From assembly GCA_036881905.1 (NCBI GenBank), contig JBAJNN010000011.1, positions 1 to 61,909 of the forward strand: 61,909 bases of DNA, in the 5' to 3' direction. Position numbers and translations under genes: made by a program. This DNA comes from JBAJNN01 sp036881905 (GTDB taxonomy: Bacteria; Pseudomonadota; Alphaproteobacteria; Rhizobiales; Im1). Below, piece by piece: positions 27,131 through 36,483 of the stretch; position 1 is the first letter of the stretch; every line of letters begins with the position of its first letter. Under the pieces are notes generated by a model. The model searched no databases. It saw only the letters and a list, made by a program, of their open reading frames with translations, and had not been told where the DNA came from.

Positions 27131-29043
27131 ATGAGCAACCTTTCCAAAACCTCAAGACGCGCGGTGCTTCGGTTCCTGGCCGGAGCGCCGCTTCTGCCGC
27201 TGGCGGGGTCCGGTGTGGTGCCGTCCGTGCTCGACAGTTCCGCGGTCAAGGCCGCCAACCGCCCGGTTTCCGTTGAGTTCATCGGCATGGATGCGCCTTC
27301 GACCGATGAAACCCGGGCCACGACAACCGTAGAGTCCAGCGTTGCCGTGACCTATGATGACGGCGCCAGGGATGGATTTGACCTTGCCTATCAGCGTTTG
27401 TTTCTGATCGGCGAGGGCGTGCCCGATGAGGCGGGCGGGACGATCCTCGCTGGCAGTTATTTCGACATCAATGGCGATCCGATCATGGATTCCACCGCAC
27501 CGGCCGGAACCCAGTTCTTTTCCGACTGCCCCGATGGTTACAGCCTGCTCAAACTTGAAGAAGCTCAGGTTCCGGGGGTGAAAGGTAATACTGTTTTCGC
27601 CGTGGGGCAATTTGAGTTACCACCCGCGCCTATGACGACAGCAGCGTCTACAAGCAGCTGCCCTCTCCCATAGCCGTTCTGACGCTCGATCAGGACCCTC
27701 GGACCGGGGCCTTGAATCTTGTCAAATATCATTCGGTCGATACCGCCCGCGCTAACGGATTTTGGACCACCTGCGGCGCCAGCCTGTCGCCGTGGAATAC
27801 CCATCTTTCGAGCGAGGAATACGAGCCGGATGCGACCACCGCGCGCGGGGAGGACTATTTCAAGGCCTTCAGCAAGCACCTTTATGGCGATGAAACCAAG
27901 GCCAACCCCTATCATTACGGTCATTTGCCGGAAATCATCGTCAATGCCGACGGCGCCGGTACCGTTAAGAAGCATTATTGTCTGGGCCGCATCTCCCATG
28001 AAATCATTCAGGTCATGCCGGACCAGCGCACGGCGTTAATGGGCGACGACGCCACCAATGGCGGCCTGTTCATGTTCGTCGCCGACAGACCTGCCGATTT
28101 GTCCGCCGGAACCCTTTACGTCGCGCGGGTGAAGCAGCATGACGGCGTTGCTCTGGATCGGGGCGGCGCATTCGACCTCAAATGGATCCGTCTCGGTCAC
28201 GCCACCAGCGCCGAAATCGAGGCGCTGGCTGACCGCTTAACCGCCGACGACATCCTTGAAGTCGCCAAAACCGACCCCGAAGACTCAAGCTTCACCAAGA
28301 TTCGCTATAGCGGCAAGGAACAGTGGGTCAAAATAAAACCAGGCATGGAAAAGGCCGCCGCCTTTCTTGAAACCCACCGCTATGCGCCGCTTGCCGGGGG
28401 CACGCTTGCTTTCACCAAAATGGAGGGCACTACCGTCAATGCCCGCGACAAGATTGCCTATTCGGCCATGTCCTACATTTACAAGTCAATGAGCGACGGC
28501 AAAAATCCCATCCGAGTGGACCCGATCAAGGCGGGCGCGATCTATGCCCTGCCCATGCGCGGCGGCCAGGGCGATGTTTCCGGCGCTCCCATCGACAGCG
28601 AGTGGGTTCCGGTCAGTATGGCCGCCGTTCCCGCCCTGGTCGGGCGCGATCTGAACGAGCCCGACGCGGTCGGCAACACCGCTAGTGTCGATCATATCGC
28701 CAATCCGGACAACATCAAGTTTTCCGAGCGCATGCGCACCCTGTTCGTCGGCGAGGACAGCGGCCATCACGTCAATAATTTTCTGTGGGCCTATAATGTC
28801 GATAGCGGCAAGCTGGCGCGCATTCTCTCATGCCCCGCGGGCGCCGAATCGACCGGGCTGCACGCCGTTGACGACATCAATGGCTTTGCCTACATCATGA
28901 GCAATTTCCATCATGCGGGTGATTGGTCGAAGAAACTGCACGGCAAGGTCAGGGAGAAGCTGGCTGCCCTGATCGACAAGGAATATAATAACCGCCGTGG
29001 CGCGGCTGTGGGCTATATTCACGGCATACCAAAGACAGCCTGA
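27131..29043 (+). pseudogene. phoX: PhoX-family alkaline phosphatase, one frameshift
   Basis: PhoX enzymes are Ca/Fe-dependent periplasmic phosphatases exported by the Tat system. The N-terminal part has a Tat signal (TSRRAVLRFLAGAPLLPLAGSGV) and the start of the PhoX (DUF839) domain with VTYDDGARDGFDLAYQRLF and DCPDGYSLL. Near 27615 the frame is lost. The next frame resumes with TTRAYDDSSVYKQLPSPIAVLTLDQD and runs to 29043 with GFWTTCGASLSPWNTHLSSEEYEPD, YHYGHLPEIIVNADG, RISHEIIQVMPDQRTALMGDD, TLYVARVKQ and NPDNIKFSERMRTLFVGEDSG. One inserted or two removed bases would restore ~637 residues. No second defect is seen, so this is a recent break or a single sequence error. Confidence 0.85.
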
Positions 29044-29053
29044 GACCAATTAA

Positions 29054-29097
29054 CCCGGGCGCCAAAGCGGACGGGCCAACTTGGCGCCCGGGCTTTT
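29054..29097 (+). terminator. Intrinsic terminator after phoX
   Basis: CCCGGGCGCCAA (29054-29065) pairs perfectly with TTGGCGCCCGGG (29081-29092), followed by CTTTT. It lies 10 bp past the phoX stop. Confidence 0.85.
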
Positions 29098-29133
29098 CCC
29101 CAAGCCCCCGTGGCTCAACTTCCCCGGCTAGAC

Positions 29134-29284
29134 GGGCACCTTTAAAAAACCTAAAACTTTGGATGTGAGTAACGAGAAGACGGGTTTTCGAGAAGCAGAG
29201 TTAACTTAACACGTTAATGAGCATCAAAGACAAACGAGACGACGACGCGAATAGCACTAAACTTGAAGTTTTTTAAAGGCGTCC
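29134..29284 (+). mobile_element. MITE-like element, copy 2 (TSD AGAC)
   Basis: A 151-bp block starting GGGCACCTTTAAAAAACCT and ending AGTTTTTTAAAGGCGTCC, so the ends are imperfect inverted repeats. AGAC flanks it on both sides (29130-29133 and 29285-29288). The interior (TTTTCGAGAAGCAGAGTTAA, ACGTTAATGAGCATCAAAGA) matches copies 1 and 3. It sits between the phoX terminator and the end of the glutaryl-CoA dehydrogenase gene. Confidence 0.85.
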
Positions 29285-29322
29285 AGACGTTATAACCAGC
29301 GACCGCACGCGTTTTGTGCTTT

Positions 29323-30537
29323 TTAGGAAAACGCCTGAAGACCGGTTTGCGCCCGCCCCAAAATCAGCGCATGGATGTCATGGGTACCCTCATAGGTATT
29401 GACCGCCTCAAGATTAAGCATGTGGCGCATGACCTGAAACTCCTCCGACAAGCCGTTGCCGCCCAGCATATCGCGCGAAAGGCGGGCAATATCGAGAGCC
29501 TTGCCGCAGTTGTTGCGCTTGATCAGGCTGATGGTTTCGGGCGCGGCGCGGCCCTTATCCAGCAAACGCCCGACCCGGAGCGCGGCATTAAGCCCAAGGG
29601 CGATTTCGGTTTGCATATCGGCAAGTTTCTTTTGAAACAGTTGGGTTTGCGCCAGCGGCCTGCCGAATTGCTTGCGATCCAGCCCATATTGCCGCGCCGC
29701 ATGCCAGCAAAATTCGGCCGCTCCCATCACCCCCCAGGCGATTCCGTAACGGGCGCGATTGAGACAGTCGAACGGTCCTTTTAGCCCCTCGACATTCGGC
29801 AACAATGCCTCCTCGCCAACTTCAACCCCCTCCATCACGATCTCGCCGGTAATCGAGGCGCGCAGGCTGAGCTTGCCGCCGATTTTGGGGGCGCTTAACC
29901 CTTTTAAGCCTCTTTCAAGGACAAAGCCGCGGATTTTGCCGCCATGGGCCGCAGAGGTCGCCCAAACGACAAAAATATCGGCGATGGGGCTGTTGGAAAT
30001 CCACATTTTAGAACCGGTCAAACGATAGCCCGCAGCCGTTTTTTCAGCGTGCGTCTTCATCGCGCCGGGGTCGGAACCGGCATCGGGCTCGGTCAAGCCG
30101 AAACAACCGATCCACTCGCCGCTTGCCAGTTTCAGCAGAAATTTGCGACGCTGTTCCTCGCTGCCATAGGCGTAGATGGGATACATCACCAAGGACGACT
30201 GCACCGACATCATTGATCGGTAGCCGGAATCCACCCGCTCGATTTCGCGCGCGATCAACCCGCAAGTCACATAGCTTGCGCCTAACCCGCCATAATCTTG
30301 CGGAATCGCCGTGCCCAAAAGCCCCATCGCCCCCATTTCGCGGAAAACGCCAATATCGGTTTTCTCCTCGGCGTAGGCTTCGATCACGCGCGGTTGCAGG
30401 ATCTTTTGCGCGAAGTCGCGGGCCGCTTTGGACATCATGGCCTCCCCTTCGCTCAATGATGCGCCAAGACACAGCGGGTCGGCCCAGTCGAATGACGCCA
30501 ACTCCGGCCGGTCTTTCGGTTTCAGGGTCTTCAACAT
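29323..30537 (-). CDS. gcdH: Glutaryl-CoA dehydrogenase
   Basis: A 404-residue FAD enzyme of the acyl-CoA dehydrogenase family that oxidises and decarboxylates glutaryl-CoA to crotonyl-CoA in lysine/tryptophan breakdown. The N-terminus FDWADPLCLGASLSEGE, the FGLTEPDAGSDPGAM flavin block, KMWISNSPIADIFVVWA, ARYGIAWGVMGAAEFCWHAARQYGLDRKQFGRPLA and the ending NTYEGTHDIHALILGRAQTGLQAF fit the GCDH subgroup. The catalytic Glu lies in TYEGTHD. The gene is convergent with phoX and stands alone. Confidence 0.9.
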   Translation of the reverse strand: MLKTLKPKDRPELASFDWADPLCLGASLSEGEAMMSKAARDFAQKILQPRVIEAYAEEKTDIGVFREMGAMGLLGTAIPQDYGGLGASYVTCGLIAREIERVDSGYRSMMSVQSSLVMYPIYAYGSEEQRRKFLLKLASGEWIGCFGLTEPDAGSDPGAMKTHAEKTAAGYRLTGSKMWISNSPIADIFVVWATSAAHGGKIRGFVLERGLKGLSAPKIGGKLSLRASITGEIVMEGVEVGEEALLPNVEGLKGPFDCLNRARYGIAWGVMGAAEFCWHAARQYGLDRKQFGRPLAQTQLFQKKLADMQTEIALGLNAALRVGRLLDKGRAAPETISLIKRNNCGKALDIARLSRDMLGGNGLSEEFQVMRHMLNLEAVNTYEGTHDIHALILGRAQTGLQAFS

Positions 30538-30794
30538 GGAACCTCCAACGCAGTTCTTTGTGCCTTCGCTATTTTAACAGAATCGACCGGCTCGGAAAAC
30601 CCTGTTAAGAGGGTGTGGTCGAAAGTTTTGCCCGGTGAAACGAATATTCGCGCCTGCTTGCATGACGCACAGTCGCCGGTTACAATAAATGCTCAAGATG
30701 TCTTGCGGGATTCGGCCCACGAAGCCGATACACGAAAGCCCGCCTTTACAACCGCTGCAACGAAGCTTCACCAGCCCCGAAGGAGGCTATTCCC

Positions 30795-31391
30795 ATGTCG
30801 TTTAAACTGCCCGACCTGCCCTATGATTATGATGCGCTTCAGCCCTTCATGTCGGCCGAAACGCTTCAATATCACCATGACAAGCATCACAACGCCTATG
30901 TCACCAATGGTAATCACCTGCTTTCCGATTCCGGCTTTGAGGACAGCTCTCTGGAAGACGTCGTCCGGCAATCTCATGACGCCAATCCCGGGCTGTTCAA
31001 CAATGCCGCGCAGCATTTCAACCATACGCATTTCTGGAAATGGATGAAACCCGATGGCGGCGGCGCCATTCCCGGCAAGCTGGAGGCGAAAATCGCCTCC
31101 GATCTCGGCGGCGTCGAGGCCTTTAAAGCCGAATTTGTCAAGGCCGGCGCAACCCAGTTCGGCTCCGGATGGTGCTGGCTGGCCATAAAAGACGCCACGC
31201 TACGGGTCATGAAAACGCCCAACGGCGAAAATCCGCTGATTCATGGCGCCCAGCCGCTGCTCGGTTGCGATGTGTGGGAGCATTCCTATTATATCGACTA
31301 CCGCAACCGCCGCCCCGATTATCTCAAAGCCTTTATCGAAAATCTTGTCGATTGGGACTATGTCGCCGAATTATTTGAACAAGCCGTCTGA
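30795..31391 (+). CDS. sodB: Superoxide dismutase (Fe/Mn family, Fe type)
   Basis: The 198-residue enzyme turns superoxide into peroxide and oxygen. Metal ligands are visible: His in HHDKHHNAYV, His in NHTHFWKWM, and Asp and His in CDVWEHSYYIDYRNRRPDYLKAFIENLVDW. The pattern AQHFNHTHFW and the GSGWCWL segment favour the iron-type group. A GAAGGAG site precedes the ATG. ribB follows 44 bp downstream on the same strand and may be cotranscribed. Confidence 0.93.
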   Translation: MSFKLPDLPYDYDALQPFMSAETLQYHHDKHHNAYVTNGNHLLSDSGFEDSSLEDVVRQSHDANPGLFNNAAQHFNHTHFWKWMKPDGGGAIPGKLEAKIASDLGGVEAFKAEFVKAGATQFGSGWCWLAIKDATLRVMKTPNGENPLIHGAQPLLGCDVWEHSYYIDYRNRRPDYLKAFIENLVDWDYVAELFEQAV

Positions 31392-31435
31392 GTTCCGCGA
31401 GTCTTGTCGCTGCATTGGGGCGTCATAGCGCTTCC

Positions 31436-32554
31436 ATGACCGAATTCACTCAACAGGCCCTCGACGGTGTCGAGGAGGCAATCGCCGCCATTGGCGACGG
31501 GGCGATGGTTATCGTGGTTGACGATGCAGACCGCGAAAACGAAGGCGATCTGATCGTTGCCGCCGCTCGGGCCACGGCGGAACGAATCGCTTTCATGATC
31601 CGCCATAGCAGCGGCATTCTTTGCGCGCCTCTGACGGAGGCGCAGGCACGACGATTGAACCTCGATCCAATGGTCGCGCGCAACGATGCCCCGCTCGCCA
31701 CCGCCTTTACGATCTCGGTCGATTGCAAACACGGGCTGACGACCGGCATTTCCGCGCAAGAACGCTGCACCACCGTGCGCGCCCTCGCCAATAACAATGT
31801 CGGAAGCGACGATTTCGTGCGCCCCGGTCATGTCTTCCCACTGATCGCCAGGCGCGGCGGTGTACTGATGCGTTCCGGCCATACCGAGGCGGCCGTCGAT
31901 CTTGCCAGACTCGCTGGCCTGCCCCCGGTCGGCGTGGTCGGCGAGTTGGTCAATGACGACGGCACTGTAAAACGCGGTCGCGATGTCGTCGCCTTTGCCC
32001 GCGAGCACGGTCTCAAGGTGATCTCGGTGGCCGATCTGATCGCCTATCGCCAGGCCCGCGAGCGCCTGGTGGAGCGTGTCGGCGAGTTCAGCATCGACAC
32101 CCCCATCGGTCCGGCTCGCGCCATCGCCTATGTCAGCCAATTCGACGCCATGCAGCATCTGGCCCTGATCTTCGGCTCCATTGGCGGGAAAGACAGCGTT
32201 GCCACACGATTGCACCGTGAGGATATGACCAATGATGTCTTCGGCGAGCGGCGGATTTTAAATGCCGCCTATCGCCATTTCAAGGCCGACGGGCGCGGCA
32301 TTCTTGTTTATTTGCGCGAGGGCGCGACCGGCGTGCCGGCAACTCCTCTGGCGGACACTGCGGAAAACGCGGCAATTCCCAACAGAAGCGCCCGTGATCG
32401 TGATCAAGCCTGGCGCGATATTGGCCTTGGCGCGCAAATTCTGCGCGATCTCGGCGTCACCTCCATCAGGCTGCTCGCCACTTCAACCCGTCATTATGTC
32501 GGCCTGCCGGGGTTCGGGATCGAAATCGCCGATACGATTATGATCGACCAGTGA
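31436..32554 (+). CDS. ribB: 3,4-dihydroxy-2-butanone 4-phosphate synthase with degenerate GTP cyclohydrolase II tail
   Basis: The first ~205 residues form an intact RibB domain that makes the four-carbon precursor of riboflavin from ribulose 5-phosphate: VDDADRENEGDLIVAA (acidic loop), CTTVRALA, RPGHVFPLIARRGGVLMRSGHTEAAVDLARLAGL. The C-terminal half is RibA-like (PARAIAYVSQFDAMQHLALIFG, RLHREDMTNDVFGERRI). It lacks the CLTGD...CDCG cysteine cluster that binds zinc in true cyclohydrolase II. Such fusions are known in alphaproteobacteria, and only the RibB activity is expected. Start at 31436; a TTG at 31415 is also in frame. Confidence 0.88.
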   Translation: MTEFTQQALDGVEEAIAAIGDGAMVIVVDDADRENEGDLIVAAARATAERIAFMIRHSSGILCAPLTEAQARRLNLDPMVARNDAPLATAFTISVDCKHGLTTGISAQERCTTVRALANNNVGSDDFVRPGHVFPLIARRGGVLMRSGHTEAAVDLARLAGLPPVGVVGELVNDDGTVKRGRDVVAFAREHGLKVISVADLIAYRQARERLVERVGEFSIDTPIGPARAIAYVSQFDAMQHLALIFGSIGGKDSVATRLHREDMTNDVFGERRILNAAYRHFKADGRGILVYLREGATGVPATPLADTAENAAIPNRSARDRDQAWRDIGLGAQILRDLGVTSIRLLATSTRHYVGLPGFGIEIADTIMIDQ

Positions 32555-32658
32555 AGCAGGCATTGATCAACCGGAATTTGTAATCCATGGTTGTATCTTG
32601 AACGATCTCAAACCACGCTGCATGATCGGCAGCTGTTAAAGAGTGAAGGAGATGAACG

Positions 32659-33048
32659 ATGCAGGAACTGATCGAACGGGTCTCTGGCACCATCGGAATC
32701 GATAGTGCAACCGCCGAAAAGGCCATTGGCATTATTTTCCGCCTGATCCGCCGGCATGGCGATGATGGGCTGGTGAGAGAATTATTTGCCAAACTCCCCG
32801 GCGCCGAGACTCTGGTCGATGAGCCGGGGCAACAAAAGAGCGGTTTGTCCGGCATGCTTTCAGGCGCGTTGAGTGCGTTGGGTGGGGCGTCGGCAACGGT
32901 CTTTTCCGGTCTCAAATCGGTTGGACTCGATAGGGAACAGAGCAAGACACTGGGTCATGAGGTGCTGGACTATGTCAAGGAACAGGCCGGTGAAACGTTA
33001 ACAAAAAACGTGATCGGCTCAATCGATGGATTGTCGGACTTGGTCTGA
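32659..33048 (+). CDS. Small hypothetical protein (DUF2267/DUF937-like)
   Basis: The 129-residue product starts MQELIERVSGTIGIDSATAEKAIGIIFRLIRRHGDDGLVRELFAKLPGAETLVDE, a helical pattern seen in small stress-related proteins. A Gly/Ser/Ala segment (SGMLSGALSALGGASATVFSGL) and an amphipathic tail follow. GAAGGAG precedes the start. It stands between ribB and the mrp operon and ends with its own terminator. Function unknown. Confidence 0.7.
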   Translation: MQELIERVSGTIGIDSATAEKAIGIIFRLIRRHGDDGLVRELFAKLPGAETLVDEPGQQKSGLSGMLSGALSALGGASATVFSGLKSVGLDREQSKTLGHEVLDYVKEQAGETLTKNVIGSIDGLSDLV

Positions 33049-33073
33049 CAGGTCGGGCGGTCGCGTCAGTGAG

Positions 33074-33098
33074 AGCGGGTTATCGAACCCGCTTTTTT
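33074..33098 (+). terminator. Intrinsic terminator after the small hypothetical gene
   Basis: AGCGGGTT and AACCCGCT form a perfect 8-bp stem with an ATCG loop, followed by five T. It isolates the upstream gene from the mrp operon. Confidence 0.88.
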
Positions 33099-33294
33099 GT
33101 ATCCTGTCCGCGACGATACCGAAAACGCTGCGCCCCGTATGGACCATGCCGGGCTGGAATGGAAGCATACTCCGGAAGATCGTGGTTGGCCTGTTTCGGC
33201 CCGCCTGCTATGATAAGAAGGTCTGTTTGGCCTGCAGAGCGCTCCCATGTCTTGATGCCGGAGGGTAGGCCATCCGCGAAATGAGAGGGGATCC

Positions 33295-35667
33295 ATGCTG
33301 TCGGCCATTCTGTCGGGATTTGGGCTTGCAATCCTTGCACCTGTTCTGAACAGATGTGCCGGCGCGAAAGTCGGGTGGCTGCTTGGTCTGTTGCCGGCCG
33401 GTCTTTTTGTTTATTTCGCCCGCTATGCCTCCGCAATCGCAACCGGTGGGGTTTTGAGACAGTCAACGCCCTGGCTGCCGCAAATCGGGGTTGATCTCTC
33501 TTTTCGCCTTGATGGCTTAAGCCTGATTTTTGCCTTGCTGATCACCGGGATCGGCGCTCTGATCGTGGTCTATTCCGGCCGTTACCTTGCCGGACATCGC
33601 CATCAGGGGCGGTTTTTCAGTTTTCTCCTGATGTTCATGGCCTCCATGCTGGGGCTGGTGCTGGCCGATGATGTGATTTCCCTGTTTGCTTTTTGGGAGA
33701 TGACGTCGCTGACCTCATTCCTCCTGATCGGGTTCAATCATTTGCGCGCCGCCTCGCGCCGCGCCGCCATGCAGGCCCTTCTGGTGACGGGCCTTGGCGG
33801 CCTTGCCCTGCTCGCCGGCGTCACTGTCATGGGGCTTGAAACCGGCGTCTGGTCGCTCTCGCAACTGCTTGAGAGCGGCGGAATAGTGCGCGACAGCCCG
33901 CTTTATGGCATTATCGTCACCCTTGTTGTTGTGGCGGCCTTTACCAAATCGGCGCAAACGCCCTTTCATTTCTGGCTGCCCAACGCCATGGAGGCCCCCA
34001 CACCGGTCAGCGCCTATCTGCATTCGGCGACCATGGTCAAGGCCGGAGTCTATTTGCTGATGCGGCTCACCCCGGTGCTTGGCGGCACGGCGGGCTGGAT
34101 AGCAATTCTTACCGTATTCGGCGCGGCAACATTGACCACCGGAACGCTCTTAGCGATTCGCCAAAGCGATCTGAAGCTGATCCTCGCCTATACGACGGTC
34201 GCTTCGCTCGGCCTTCTCGTCATGCTAATCGGAATCGGCTCGCCCGTAGCCCTTGAGGGGGCGGTGCTCTATTTACTGGCGCATGCCTTGTTCAAGGGGG
34301 CGCTGTTCATGATCGTCGGCGGTCTCGATCAGGTAACCGGAACTCGCGACATCGCCATGCTCGGCGGGCTGCGTCGGGCCATGCCCATCACCTTCGCCAT
34401 GGCCATGTTGGCTGCCCTGTCGATGGGCGGGGTCCCGGTCTTTGTCGGCTTTCTGGCCAAGGAGTCGATTTATCGCGCCACCATTGGGGCGGATTTTTCC
34501 GTGGCCCTAACCGCTATTGCCATGATCGGCAATGCGCTGATGTTCGCAGCCGCCCTTGCCGTCGCCTGGAGACCTTTCGCCGGTGTGAAGCGCGTCGAAA
34601 TCTTGAAAAATCTCCGCGATCCGCCCTTATCGCTCCTTCTGGGACCGTCATTGCTGGCCTGCCTGGGGTTGGTCTTTGGCATTCTGACCGGACCGATCGG
34701 ATCCTTTGTCATCGCCCCGATGCTCGCGGCCATGGGCGTCACGCCGACGCACCCTCATGCCGCCCTCTGGCATGGGGTCAACACAGTGCTGGTGGCGAGT
34801 GCAGCGACCATGGTTTTGGGATTGGGCACCTTCATGATCATTGCACGCCTGCGAAAGGGTTTCGCCGCCGCGCTCAAAGCCATCGGCTGGGGGCCGGACC
34901 GGGGATATGACCAATTCATGGCTGGTTTGCAAGGGCTGGCGAGCGGAATTTTCAAGATTGTGCAACCGGGCCTGCTCAGACACTATCTCATTGCCGCCTA
35001 CGCCGCTTTCGCCCTAGCTCTGCTGGCGCCGTTCCTGTTCCTGTCGGTCTCCCTCGGCACGCCCGATTTCGCCGCCGCGCTTGGCGACAGCACTCTTCAG
35101 GACATCAGCGCCCTCGGCCTCGCGATCGTCGGCGCGGTCATTCTGCTGGCGGCAAAAACCCGTCTGATCGCGATCGTCATGCTGGGCGTTCATGGCTCGG
35201 CGATCGCGTTGTTGTTTTTGCTGTTCGGCGCGCCCGATCTTTCCTTTACGCAGTTCATGGTGGAGATATTGTCGGTCGTGATCCTGACATTGGTGATGAC
35301 ACGGCTGAAGCTCGACGCGGTCGATAGTCGCACGCCTTCAGAACGTTTGCTTGACGGCGGTTTATCGCTTGCGGTCGCCATCGGCATCGCTCTGGTATTG
35401 ACGGCGATCACCCAACACCCCCTCGATATGCGATTATCGGAGTTTTTCGCGCAAGCAAGCGCCACGCTTGCCCATGGCCGTAATATCGTCAATGTCATTC
35501 TGGTCGATTTTCGCGCTCTGGATACGCTGGGGGAAATCACCGTGGTCATGACCGCCGGATTGGCCGCGATCGCCCTGATCAGCCTGCGGCCGCAGCGGGC
35601 GGCGAAACAGCGAGACGTTGAGGAAATTCAGCCTCACATCGACCTTGCGCCGGGAGAAGAGAGATGA
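33295..35667 (+). CDS. mrpA: Mrp Na+/H+ antiporter subunit A
   Basis: The largest subunit (790 residues) of the multi-subunit Na+/H+ antiporter, homologous to NuoL of complex I. Visible are FAFWEMTSLTSFLLIGFNH (conserved Glu of the proton path), TKSAQTPFHFWLPNAMEAPTPVSAYLHSATMVKAGVYL, LAYTTVASLGLL and HALFKGALFMIVGGLDQ. The C-terminal ~200 residues (GVHGSAIALLFLLFGAPDLSFTQFMVEILSVVIL, ALDTLGEITVVMTAGLAAIAL) form the usual MbhD/MbhE-type extension. It heads a seven-gene operon; its TGA overlaps the mrpB start. Confidence 0.95.
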   Translation: MLSAILSGFGLAILAPVLNRCAGAKVGWLLGLLPAGLFVYFARYASAIATGGVLRQSTPWLPQIGVDLSFRLDGLSLIFALLITGIGALIVVYSGRYLAGHRHQGRFFSFLLMFMASMLGLVLADDVISLFAFWEMTSLTSFLLIGFNHLRAASRRAAMQALLVTGLGGLALLAGVTVMGLETGVWSLSQLLESGGIVRDSPLYGIIVTLVVVAAFTKSAQTPFHFWLPNAMEAPTPVSAYLHSATMVKAGVYLLMRLTPVLGGTAGWIAILTVFGAATLTTGTLLAIRQSDLKLILAYTTVASLGLLVMLIGIGSPVALEGAVLYLLAHALFKGALFMIVGGLDQVTGTRDIAMLGGLRRAMPITFAMAMLAALSMGGVPVFVGFLAKESIYRATIGADFSVALTAIAMIGNALMFAAALAVAWRPFAGVKRVEILKNLRDPPLSLLLGPSLLACLGLVFGILTGPIGSFVIAPMLAAMGVTPTHPHAALWHGVNTVLVASAATMVLGLGTFMIIARLRKGFAAALKAIGWGPDRGYDQFMAGLQGLASGIFKIVQPGLLRHYLIAAYAAFALALLAPFLFLSVSLGTPDFAAALGDSTLQDISALGLAIVGAVILLAAKTRLIAIVMLGVHGSAIALLFLLFGAPDLSFTQFMVEILSVVILTLVMTRLKLDAVDSRTPSERLLDGGLSLAVAIGIALVLTAITQHPLDMRLSEFFAQASATLAHGRNIVNVILVDFRALDTLGEITVVMTAGLAAIALISLRPQRAAKQRDVEEIQPHIDLAPGEER

Positions 35668-36089
35668 ACACGCTGATCATGCGCGCGGTTGCGCCAGTGA
35701 TTACGGCATTGATGGCGCTGTTTTCGGTTTTCGTTTTGTTGCGCGGTCACAATGAGCCGGGTGGTGGGTTCATCGCCGGGCTGATCATGGTTTCGGCGCT
35801 TGCGCTCTATGGCATTGCCTGCGGCGCCAGCGCGGTCCGGCGTGCCTTGTCCATCCACCCGCTCTGCATTGCCGGTCTGGGGCTTTTGTTCTCCTTGTCG
35901 AGCGGCTTGCCCTCGGCGCTTGTGCATATGCCATATTTGAGCGCACAATGGTGGGTGGCGCAAATCGGCGAGGCGACAAAAATCCCTCTGTCAACGCCGT
36001 TTCTGTTCGATATGGGCGTCTGGCTCGTGGTTGTCGGCTCGATCACCGCTATCGTGCTGGAACTGGAGGGAGAGGAGGAACAGGACTAA
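35664..36089 (+). CDS. mrpB: Mrp Na+/H+ antiporter subunit B
   Basis: 141 residues with four membrane segments, including VFVLLRGHNEPGGGFIAGLIMVSALALYG, the MnhB signature loop, and a final WLVVVGSITAIVLELEGEEE. It starts four bases before the mrpA stop (ATGA). Confidence 0.93.
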   Translation: MNTLIMRAVAPVITALMALFSVFVLLRGHNEPGGGFIAGLIMVSALALYGIACGASAVRRALSIHPLCIAGLGLLFSLSSGLPSALVHMPYLSAQWWVAQIGEATKIPLSTPFLFDMGVWLVVVGSITAIVLELEGEEEQD

Positions 36090-36096
36090 AGACCTC

Positions 36097-36483
36097 ATGG
36101 AACCCTTATTCGCCATAGCTGTCGCGATTTTATTTGGCGCCTCGACCTATCTTATGCTGTCGAAAAGCACCATACGTCTGCTGATAGGCGTTGTGGTCCT
36201 TAGCAATGCGACGAATTTACTGATCTTTACCCTCGGCCGTCCGGCCCATGAAGCGCCTCCCATCGTGCCCAAGGGGCTTTCATCTCCCACGGCGACGATC
36301 GCCAACCCCTTGCCGCAGGCCCTCATTCTGACCGCGATCGTCATCGGATTTTCCCTGTTCGCCTTCACTCTTGTCCTAGCCTGGCGGGCCTATGAAGAGA
36401 TCGGAACCGACAGCAGCGAGGAGATGCGTCTGGCCGAGCCGCACCATGAGCGGCCTCGTCAAGGAAAGGCTCCGCCCCGGTAA
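36097..36483 (+). CDS. mrpC: Mrp Na+/H+ antiporter subunit C
   Basis: 128 residues homologous to NuoK: FAIAVAILFGASTYLMLSKSTIRLLIGVVVLSNATNLLIFTLG, then PLPQALILTAIVIGFSLFAFTLVLAWRAYEE with the conserved PQALILTAIVI block. The start at 36097 gives the family N-terminus; an earlier in-frame start would overlap mrpB. The TAA overlaps the mrpD ATG as TAATG. Confidence 0.93.
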   Translation: MEPLFAIAVAILFGASTYLMLSKSTIRLLIGVVVLSNATNLLIFTLGRPAHEAPPIVPKGLSSPTATIANPLPQALILTAIVIGFSLFAFTLVLAWRAYEEIGTDSSEEMRLAEPHHERPRQGKAPPR

